5,523 nucleotides of DNA from Allobrachymonas sp. (lineage in GTDB: Bacteria; Pseudomonadota; Gammaproteobacteria; Burkholderiales; Burkholderiaceae_C): the NCBI GenBank assembly GCA_030538335.1, contig JAUNUE010000127.1:1-5523 (forward strand), given 5' to 3'. The number at the start of each line of letters is the position of its first letter. Position 1 is the stretch's first letter. The position numbers and the translations under genes were made by a program. The notes below the pieces were generated by a model. That model searched no databases, had not been told where the DNA came from, and worked only from the letters and a program-made list of their open reading frames with translations. Below are positions 1 to 4,688 of the stretch, one piece after another.

Positions 1-909
1 GTGCGCATGGCCGTCGTCAGCCACCAGCGTGGGGTCGAGCTTGTCGCGCAAGGCATCGCCCACGCGGTTGAAAGCCATGACCGTGATGAACAGCATACAA
101 CCGGGCAAGGCCACCAGCATGGGCTGGGTGTAGATGAAGTTGCGGGCATCGTTAATCATCACGCCCCATTCAGGCGTAGGCGGCGCAATGCCCAACCCCA
201 GGAACGACAGCCCCGATACGTGCAGCATCATGTGGCCAATGTCGAGCGTCGCCAGCACCACAATCTGCGAGATCACGCCGGGCAGGATGTGCTCGATGAA
301 AATGCGCAACTGCGACGCCCCCGAAGCACGTGCCGCCAGGATGAAATCGCGTTCGCGCATCGACAACACAATGCTGCGCACGATGCGCGCATACCAGGCC
401 CAGTGCGACAGCACAATGGCCACAATCACGTTGACCATGCCCACGCCCAGCACGCCCACGAAAAACATCGCCAGCACAAAGGTCGGAAAGGTCAGGAACA
501 CATCGCAGATGCGCATGATGAAGGTGTCGAGCCTGCCGCCAAAAAAGCCTGACAAGCCGCCCACGCCAATGCCGATCGACAACACCAGCGCCAGAATGGC
601 GGCGGCAGAACCGAGCGATACCCGGGTGCCATAGATCAGGCGCGAGAGGTTGTCGCGCCCGAGGTGGTCGGTGCCCAGCCAGTGGCGGCGGCTCCAGCCC
701 AGCAGCTTTTGCGTCACATCCACCTCATTCGGGTCAAACGGTGCCAGCAGCGGCGCGGCCACGCACATCAGCAGCAGCACGGCAATCAGCACGAACGAAA
801 TCTTCAAGGCAAGGGGTGCCCGCACCAGCCGTTGCCACAGGCTGTTGTGCCGCACGGCAGCATCGGGCAAGGTGATGGAAGGTGCTTCGAGTTTGATCGG
901 GGCGTGCAT
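1..909 (-). CDS. nikC: Nickel ABC transporter permease NikC (3' end at window edge)
   Basis: This is one of the two inner-membrane permeases of a NikABCDE-type nickel importer; with NikB it forms the channel that takes metal from NikA. 303 codons are visible with no stop. The last residues (HAH) match the recalled C-terminus of E. coli NikC (277 aa), so only the stop is probably missing. A first membrane segment lies near residues 35-55. HWLGTDHLGRD (76-86) is typical of the DppC/NikC side of the family. SHWAWYARIVRS (168-179), TLDIGHMMLH (221-230) and EWGVMINDAR (247-256) are nearly identical to E. coli NikC. The ATPase-coupling EAA-like loop is around 186-212 (AARASGA...HILP). The ATG at 909 has a strong Shine-Dalgarno and overlaps the nikB stop by one base, implying translational coupling. 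The N-terminus is longer than in E. coli. nikD and nikE are expected past the left edge. The choice of NikC over DppC is confident; nickel as substrate is inferred. Confidence 0.93.
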   Translation of the reverse strand, partial: MHAPIKLEAPSITLPDAAVRHNSLWQRLVRAPLALKISFVLIAVLLLMCVAAPLLAPFDPNEVDVTQKLLGWSRRHWLGTDHLGRDNLSRLIYGTRVSLGSAAAILALVLSIGIGVGGLSGFFGGRLDTFIMRICDVFLTFPTFVLAMFFVGVLGVGMVNVIVAIVLSHWAWYARIVRSIVLSMRERDFILAARASGASQLRIFIEHILPGVISQIVVLATLDIGHMMLHVSGLSFLGLGIAPPTPEWGVMINDARNFIYTQPMLVALPGCMLFITVMAFNRVGDALRDKLDPTLVADDGHAH

Positions 910-1859
910 CAGTGTCCTCCTTGTGCGTCGCCGGAATAGCGGATGCGCGGATCGAGCCACGCATACAAAATGTCGATGCCCAGGTTGAACACCACAAAGG
1001 CCGTGGTCATGAGCATGGTGAAACACTGCAACACCGGAAAGTCGCGGTTGTAAATGGCATTGACCGACCAGCGCCCCACGCCCGGCCAGGCGAAGAGGTT
1101 TTCAACCACCATCGACCAGCCAATGAGTTCTGCCAGGTGCATGCCCGCCGCCGTAAGAATGGGCAGCATGGCGTTGCGCAGCACATGGTGGGTGTTGACA
1201 TGGCGCTTGGGCAGGCCACGCATGGCTGCCCACAGCACGTAGCGCTGGCCCTTCACCTCCAGCATGGAGGTGCGCAGCAAGCGGGAGTTGATCGCCAACG
1301 ACATCAGAGACACAGTGATTACCGGCATGATGAGGCTGGGCAGCCCCTCACGGCCAAACGGCGGCAACCAGCGCAACCACACCGAAAACAGCAGCACCAG
1401 TAAAAAACCGAGCCAGAAATTGGGCAGCGACACGCCTACAAACGAGAACATGCGCACAAACTGGTCTTGCCAGCGGTCGCGGTGCGCGGCAGCCCACATG
1501 CCCAAAGGAATGCTCACCGCCATGATGAAAAGGAAAGCGATGGTGCCCAGGTACATGGATGCCGGCAGGTAGTACAGAAACTCTTCCATCACCGGCCTGC
1601 GTGTCACGTAAGACAGGCCGAAATCGAGGTGCAAGGCACGCCACAGCCAATCCAGGTATTGCACGATGATGGGTCGGTTCAACCCCAGCATGTTGCGCGC
1701 CTCGGCAATGGCTTCGTCAGTGGGCGGTATCTGCGACAGGCGCAAATAGTCCAGCGCCGGGTCGCCCCGCCCCAGCCGCAGCATGAAAAAGATGATGAGC
1801 GACGCGCCCAGCAACATGGGTATGAGCATGAGCAGGCGGCCAAGAATGTATTTGCGCAT
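909..1859 (-). CDS. nikB: Nickel ABC transporter permease NikB
   Basis: This is the first permease of the importer, 316 aa against 314 in E. coli NikB, and is co-linear with it along its length. The family N-terminal membrane segment (about 9-28) is followed by the NikB-like LRLGRGDPALDYLRLS (27-42). WLWRALHLDFG (71-81), VGVSLPNFWLGFLLV (141-155) and SLAINSRLLRTSML (187-200) are also family-typical. The EAA-type coupling loop is about 208-233 (LWAAMRGL...LRNAMLP), and the NRDFPVLQCF and LDPRIR signatures lie near the C-terminus. About six membrane segments are expected. The frame stays open upstream to 2036, but the ATG at 1859 is chosen because it begins the conserved N-terminus, follows a GGAGGA site, and avoids overlapping nikA. 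It lies 17 bp after nikA, and its TGA overlaps the nikC start, so nikABC is one operon. Nickel specificity is inferred from similarity; cobalt transport cannot be excluded. Confidence 0.95.
   Translation of the reverse strand: MRKYILGRLLMLIPMLLGASLIIFFMLRLGRGDPALDYLRLSQIPPTDEAIAEARNMLGLNRPIIVQYLDWLWRALHLDFGLSYVTRRPVMEEFLYYLPASMYLGTIAFLFIMAVSIPLGMWAAAHRDRWQDQFVRMFSFVGVSLPNFWLGFLLVLLFSVWLRWLPPFGREGLPSLIMPVITVSLMSLAINSRLLRTSMLEVKGQRYVLWAAMRGLPKRHVNTHHVLRNAMLPILTAAGMHLAELIGWSMVVENLFAWPGVGRWSVNAIYNRDFPVLQCFTMLMTTAFVVFNLGIDILYAWLDPRIRYSGDAQGGH
915..922 (-). promoter_or_regulatory. Ribosome binding site of nikC
   Basis: A near-perfect Shine-Dalgarno (AAGGAGGA on the minus strand) sits 5 nt before the ATG at 909, inside the last codons of nikB. 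It fixes the nikC start and allows efficient re-initiation at the TGATG overlap. Confidence 0.85.
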
Positions 1860-1865
1860 GGTGCT

Positions 1866-1871
1866 TCCTCC
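1866..1871 (-). promoter_or_regulatory. Ribosome binding site of nikB
   Basis: GGAGGA on the minus strand lies 6 nt before the ATG at 1859, just downstream of the nikA TAA. It decides the start against the longer open frame that would begin inside nikA. Confidence 0.8.
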
Positions 1872-1876
1872 AGCCT

Positions 1877-3541
1877 TTACTTCACGGGCTGCATCAGCTC
1901 GATCGGCACCTCGTTGTTGGTGGCACCAAACTGCACATTGCCCACCCTCTTGTTGTTGTGTACCGAAATCAGCGTTTTGTACGAAAGCGGCAGGTACACG
2001 GCTTGCTCGTGCAGGGTGGTCAAAATCCAGCGCCACATTTCCCTGCGTTTGGCCGGGTCGGTTTCGAGCAGTACCTGGGTGATCTTCTGGTCAATTTCAG
2101 TCTTCATTGGCAAACCGGCCTGCGCCTGGTAATCAGCGTGTGAAGGCTTGCGCATCGAGCCGACAAAAGAATGCGGGTCATACGGCGGGCCGAAAGTGGC
2201 ATTGAAGATCAGGTGGAAGGTGCCATCGCGCTCGCGTGCCTGTTTGGCGCTGGCCTCTTCACCCACCAGGTTGACCTGGATGCCCGCCTTGCCCAGGTCG
2301 GCTTGCAACACTTCAGAGATCGACTTGTCTTTGCCCTCGTTGCCCACAAAGCACAAATCCACCGCCAGCGGCTTGCCGTCTTTTTTGCGCACTTTTTCGC
2401 CGGGTGCCAGCTTCCAGCCTGCGGCATCGAGCAGTCTGGCCGCTTCATCGGGGTTGTAGTCAAACGGCTTCAAGCCGAGGTTGGCATTGGGCACATTGCT
2501 GGCAAACAGCGTATCGGCTTTTTTCTCGATGTCGTACAGCACATTCTTGATGATGGCGTCCTTGTTCACCACATGCTGCATGGCTTGGCGCACGGCAAGG
2601 TCATCGGTCGGAAAGCGCTTGGAATTGATCGCCAGCACGCGCGTGGCCAGCGGTTGCGACACTTCGGCCACAAAGCGGTCTGGCATGGTCTTGAAGCGCG
2701 CAAAGGCGTCGGGCGTGACGGGGCCGTCGCCATACACAATGTCCACCTGGCCCGACTCAAGCGCCAGCGTGCGCGAATTGGGGTCGGGCAGCACCTTGAA
2801 CATCACCTCGTCGTACACGGGTTGGGTGCCCCAGTAATGCGGGTTGCGCTTGAACAGGTCGTATTCGCCTCTTTTCAATTCCACTACAGCCCAAGGGCCG
2901 GTGCCAATGGGCGCGCCCATACCTTCTGCCGTGTTGCCATTGGCCGGGATGGAGCTGGGTGCCAGAAAGCGCAGGGGCCGCACCAGCGCCATATCCTGCA
3001 GGAAGGGGTAATACGAAGACTTGAGCACGATGCGCACCGTGCCAGCATCCACCACTTCTGCACGCTCGATCTGGTTGATAAGCTCCAGCCACTCGTGGCG
3101 CTTGCGGTTGGCCAGCACGGCATCGACGTTCTTTTTCACCGCCTCGGCATCGAACGCGCTGCCATCAGAAAATTTCACGTTGGGGCGCAGTTTGAAAGTG
3201 TACGTTTTGCCGTCCGGCGATATCTCCCACGACTCGGCCAGCCACGGCACCACGGTGCCGTCTTTTTCATACTTCACCAGCGACTCGTAAACCATCGCCT
3301 GCCCCATCATCTGGTTGGGCGAATACAGGTGCGGGTTGAGCGGGCCCATATTGAGCATCGAGGCAAACACCAGGCGTGACGTCGACCCGGTAGAAACCGC
3401 GCTTGGCTGGCTGGCAGCAGATGCCGAAGACGCTGCAGGCGGCGCTGCACCTTGCGTGCAGGCGGCCAGCGTCCACGCAGCCAAAGCGCCCACTCCAAAC
3501 TGCCATGTGCGGTGGCCCAAAGTAGCCAATGTAGGGGTCAT
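1877..3541 (-). CDS. nikA: Nickel-binding lipoprotein NikA (SBP_bac_5 family)
   Basis: This is the solute-binding protein that captures chelated nickel and hands it to NikBC; 554 aa against 524 in E. coli. The N-terminus has Arg11, a hydrophobic run (about 14-27) and a lipobox LAAC (25-28), predicting lipidation at Cys28. An Ala/Ser/Pro/Gly-rich tether (about 29-55) precedes the SBP_bac_5 domain (about 56-554). Nickel-site residues of E. coli NikA (mature numbering, from memory) mostly align: Met27 with M78, Arg97 with R148, Trp100 with W151, Arg137 with R188, Tyr402 with Y454, His416 with H468. Trp398 is replaced by F450. LNPHLYSPNQM, APIGTGPW and PYDPH are family-typical. The frame is open to 3649, but the ATG at 3541 follows a good Shine-Dalgarno and starts a proper signal peptide, so the extension is rejected. 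It heads the operon, preceded by a 420-bp regulatory gap. A dipeptide-binding role is less likely given the conserved metal-site residues. Confidence 0.94.
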   Translation of the reverse strand: MTPTLATLGHRTWQFGVGALAAWTLAACTQGAAPPAASSASAASQPSAVSTGSTSRLVFASMLNMGPLNPHLYSPNQMMGQAMVYESLVKYEKDGTVVPWLAESWEISPDGKTYTFKLRPNVKFSDGSAFDAEAVKKNVDAVLANRKRHEWLELINQIERAEVVDAGTVRIVLKSSYYPFLQDMALVRPLRFLAPSSIPANGNTAEGMGAPIGTGPWAVVELKRGEYDLFKRNPHYWGTQPVYDEVMFKVLPDPNSRTLALESGQVDIVYGDGPVTPDAFARFKTMPDRFVAEVSQPLATRVLAINSKRFPTDDLAVRQAMQHVVNKDAIIKNVLYDIEKKADTLFASNVPNANLGLKPFDYNPDEAARLLDAAGWKLAPGEKVRKKDGKPLAVDLCFVGNEGKDKSISEVLQADLGKAGIQVNLVGEEASAKQARERDGTFHLIFNATFGPPYDPHSFVGSMRKPSHADYQAQAGLPMKTEIDQKITQVLLETDPAKRREMWRWILTTLHEQAVYLPLSYKTLISVHNNKRVGNVQFGATNNEVPIELMQPVK

Positions 3542-3548
3542 GGGTTTT

Positions 3549-3554
3549 CTCCAA
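3549..3554 (-). promoter_or_regulatory. Ribosome binding site of nikA
   Basis: TTGGAG on the minus strand, with GGAG 7 nt before the ATG at 3541, is followed by an A-rich spacer. It supports this start over the upstream ATG at 3649, which would place 36 residues with no signal-peptide character ahead of the lipoprotein signal. Confidence 0.75.
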
Positions 3555-3673
3555 TCAAAAACAACGTAAAACCAATCCGCACGCCGGGAAGGCAGGTGGG
3601 TCGCCTCATGCAGGGGAATCAGCATGCCACCGGCAGTGCCCCCATGCATCTCCCAAATGGCTCAAGCAGCTTG

Positions 3674-3716
3674 AAAAAAGCCCGGCTGCCAGAGGAAACC
3701 ACTGAACAGACCGGGC
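3674..3716 (-). terminator. Intrinsic terminator (possible attenuator) upstream of nikA
   Basis: On the minus strand a GCCCGG arm (3716-3711) and a CCGGGC arm (3685-3680) are followed immediately by six T (3679-3674). Inside, CTG/CAG pairs directly below, and CAGtGG/CCtCTG closes a TTT loop, so the stem can extend nearly the whole length with small bulges. It may end the trhP-FAH transcript about 250 nt after the FAH stop, or attenuate a nikA transcript started near 3828. CCGGG at 3741-3737 (minus strand) could pair with the 5' arm as a weak 5-bp antiterminator. Confidence 0.65.
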
Positions 3717-3747
3717 AATCCGTGGAGATGCTTTATCCCGGAGGCAC

Positions 3748-3760
3748 CAGGAAATTCCTG
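3748..3760. repeat. 13-bp palindrome CAGGAAATTCCTG
   Basis: Perfect 6-bp arms surround a single central base. It lies between the AT-rich hairpin and the terminator. It is too tight to fold as an RNA hairpin, so if functional it would be a DNA-binding site. Chance occurrence is possible. Confidence 0.3.
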
Positions 3761-3766
3761 CGGAAC

Positions 3767-3807
3767 CCCGATCATATGAAATAAAATAATTATTTTCTTA
3801 TATCGGG
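3767..3807 (-). repeat. AT-rich inverted repeat with GC clamp (CCCGAT...ATCGGG)
   Basis: Perfect 6-bp arms at 3767-3772 and 3802-3807 enclose an almost pure A/T stretch that contains the 14-bp palindrome AAAATAATTATTTT (3783-3796). The inner palindrome is offset by about 2.5 bp from the centre of the outer arms, so a folded RNA would have asymmetric internal loops. If transcribed from the candidate promoter, it would form near the 5' end of the nikA leader. An operator role for the inner palindrome is equally possible. Confidence 0.5.
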
Positions 3808-3826
3808 ATGTATTTAGGTGGATTTG

Positions 3827-3843
3827 TTGTAAATATCTTACAA
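3827..3843. promoter_or_regulatory. 17-bp dyad TTGTAA-N5-TTACAA over the -10
   Basis: Two perfect 6-bp inverted arms (3827-3832 and 3838-3843) flank a 5-bp spacer. The dyad covers the -10 of the candidate promoter and reaches its start site. Both this and the neighbouring 12-bp palindrome begin with TTGT and end with ACAA, so they may be related half-sites. The bound protein is unknown. Confidence 0.4.
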
Positions 3844-3863
3844 ATATGCAGTTGTCATGACAA
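3835..3863 (-). promoter_or_regulatory. Candidate sigma70 promoter for nikABC
   Basis: On the minus strand, TTGTCA (3863-3858; one mismatch to TTGACA) is followed after exactly 17 nt by TAAGAT (3840-3835; four of six bases of TATAAT). The predicted transcription start is near 3828, giving a leader of about 287 nt. It lies in the only strongly A+T-rich stretch of the window. The -10 is imperfect and nothing here is experimentally shown. Confidence 0.45.
3852..3863. promoter_or_regulatory. 12-bp perfect palindrome TTGTCATGACAA over the -35
   Basis: This perfect dyad coincides with the -35 hexamer of the candidate nikA promoter, a typical position for a repressor operator. The shape TTGTC..GACAA resembles operators of GntR-family regulators, but no regulator gene is in the window and the assignment is only a guess. 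Confidence 0.45.
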
Positions 3864-3875
3864 TACGGTTGACGC

Positions 3876-3924
3876 GAATCGCCACTTGGGGGCAGAGGAA
3901 CCAGCTGCCGTAAACGGGCGATTC
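3876..3924. repeat. Nested inverted repeat downstream of the FAH-family gene
   Basis: Perfect 8-bp arms GAATCGCC (3876-3883) and GGCGATTC (3917-3924) enclose a second 5-bp hairpin, GGCAG (3891-3895) with CTGCC (3905-3909). There is no T tract on either side, so it is not a standard intrinsic terminator. It could protect the 3' end of the FAH transcript, or be incidental. Confidence 0.35.
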
Positions 3925-3961
3925 AACGTGGGGCGTAGAGTATTGCCAGCGTGCGGGAAGC

Positions 3962-4663
3962 TCAGACGATGCGCACACGCAGCGGCGGCAAACCCTGCAC
4001 TTGGGCTTGCAGCACATCCCCCTGCTGCACCGCCCCCACACCTGCAGGCGTGCCGGTGTAGATCAAGTCGCCGGGCTGCAGCGTCCACGCCTGGCTGAGC
4101 GTGGCAATGGTTTCGGCCACGTTCCAGATCAACTGGTCGGTATGGCCTTGCTGGCGCAGTTCGCCGTTGACGTGCAAGGTGATACTGGCGTGCGCCACGT
4201 CCCCTGCTTGCTCCGCCGGAACGATGGCGCCAATGGGCGCGGAGGCGTCAAACCCTTTGGCAATGCACCACGGGCGGCCATCCTTGCGCATCACTGCTTG
4301 CAGGTCGCGCCGCGTCATGTCCAGCCCCACCGCGTAGCCAAACACATGCTGCAAGGCGTCTGCCACCGCAATGTCGCGCCCACCCTTGCCTATGGCCACC
4401 ACCAGTTCCACTTCATGGTGGTAGTTGCTGGTCTGCGGCGGGTACGGTACGGACGTGGGCGTATCACCTGCAGCAACCACCACCGCATCCGCAGGTTTCA
4501 TGAAGAAAAAAGGCGGCTCGCGGTCGCTAAAACCCATTTCTTTGGCGTGCTCGGCGTAGTTGCGGCCTACGCAGTAGATGCGGTGCACGGGAAAGAATTG
4601 CCCTGTTCCGGCAACCGGAACCAGCGGTGCTGCGGGGGGGGGAAATACCGTTTTCTGATCCAC
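3962..4663 (-). CDS. Fumarylacetoacetate hydrolase family protein (acylpyruvase / fumarylpyruvate hydrolase-like)
   Basis: This is a 233-aa cytosolic, metal-dependent C-C bond hydrolase of the FAH superfamily, closest in style to fumarylpyruvate hydrolase (NagK, gentisate pathway) and FAHD1 acylpyruvase/oxaloacetate decarboxylase. HRIYCVGRNYAEHAKEM (27-43) carries the catalytic-lid His39 and Glu42, corresponding to His30/Glu33 of FAHD1. HEVEL (83-87) and LDMT (114-117) supply the Mg/Mn ligands Glu84, Glu86 and Asp115. AKGFD has Lys136, and IYTGTPAGVG (201-210) is the typical C-terminal active-site loop. Length is normal for single-domain members. The start is GTG at 4663, after a purine-rich GAGAAGAG; the next in-frame Met (43) is inside the core, so GTG is preferred. 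It begins 25 bp after trhP, suggesting co-transcription. No gentisate genes are visible, so the physiological substrate is unknown. Codons 8-10 form a C9 run. Confidence 0.93.
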   Translation of the reverse strand: MDQKTVFPPPAAPLVPVAGTGQFFPVHRIYCVGRNYAEHAKEMGFSDREPPFFFMKPADAVVVAAGDTPTSVPYPPQTSNYHHEVELVVAIGKGGRDIAVADALQHVFGYAVGLDMTRRDLQAVMRKDGRPWCIAKGFDASAPIGAIVPAEQAGDVAHASITLHVNGELRQQGHTDQLIWNVAETIATLSQAWTLQPGDLIYTGTPAGVGAVQQGDVLQAQVQGLPPLRVRIV

Positions 4664-4670
4664 GATTATT

Positions 4671-4678
4671 CTCTTCTC
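4671..4678 (-). promoter_or_regulatory. Weak ribosome binding site before the GTG start of the FAH-family gene
   Basis: The purine-rich GAGAAGAG on the minus strand lies 7 nt before the GTG at 4663, within the 25-bp gap after trhP. It is not a canonical Shine-Dalgarno, but no better start exists before the conserved core, and translation may be coupled to trhP. Confidence 0.5.
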
Positions 4679-4688
4679 GTTCTGTGAT

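Larger units (their letters stand above)
3542..3961. other. 420-bp intergenic regulatory region upstream of nikA
   Basis: No credible gene is seen here on either strand. From the FAH-gene end toward nikA it contains a nested hairpin (3876-3924), an A+T-rich island (about 3771-3850) with a candidate promoter and palindromes, an imperfect AT-rich hairpin with GC clamp (3767-3807), a 13-bp palindrome (3748-3760) and an intrinsic terminator (3674-3716). The last 130 bp before nikA are G+C-rich with no clear -10 element, which favours a promoter upstream of the terminator, though this is not proof. Confidence 0.75.

Noticed and set aside
1860..2036. Upstream extension of nikB to 2036 (375-aa reading)
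   Set aside because: It would overlap the end of nikA by over 150 bp and add 59 non-homologous residues; the ATG at 1859 begins the conserved NikB N-terminus after GGAGGA.
2171..3379. 402-codon plus-strand open frame opposite nikA
   Set aside because: The His/Gln/Arg/Gly-rich composition is typical of an antisense shadow of a G+C-rich gene, and it shows no recognisable domain. nikA on the other strand is a clear family match.
1..3541. Assignment as a dipeptide (Dpp/Opp) importer
   Set aside because: All three proteins follow NikA, NikB and NikC more closely than Dpp proteins as recalled, and NikA keeps most of the nickel-site residues.
3542..3649. Upstream extension of nikA to an ATG at 3649 (590-aa reading)
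   Set aside because: The added 36 residues precede a proper lipoprotein signal, while the ATG at 3541 has a good ribosome binding site and matches the family N-terminus.
3542..3830. Cobalamin, NiCo or Moco riboswitch in the nikA leader
   Set aside because: I could not find the conserved B12-box or other core motifs of these classes by eye on either strand. A covariance-model scan would settle it.
3765..3870. Canonical E. coli-type NikR operator (GTATGA-N16-TCATAC)
   Set aside because: Only fragments such as TCATATGA at 3772-3779 are seen; no correctly spaced pair of half-sites was found.
3808..4098. Plus-strand 96-codon frame starting in the A+T-rich island
   Set aside because: It has no convincing ribosome binding site, overlaps the FAH gene antisense, and ends in a low-complexity Ala/Pro/Cys/Arg tail.
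4001..4687. 228-codon plus-strand open frame opposite the FAH-family gene
   Set aside because: It is a shadow frame with biased composition and no motif; the opposite strand encodes all catalytic residues of a known family.
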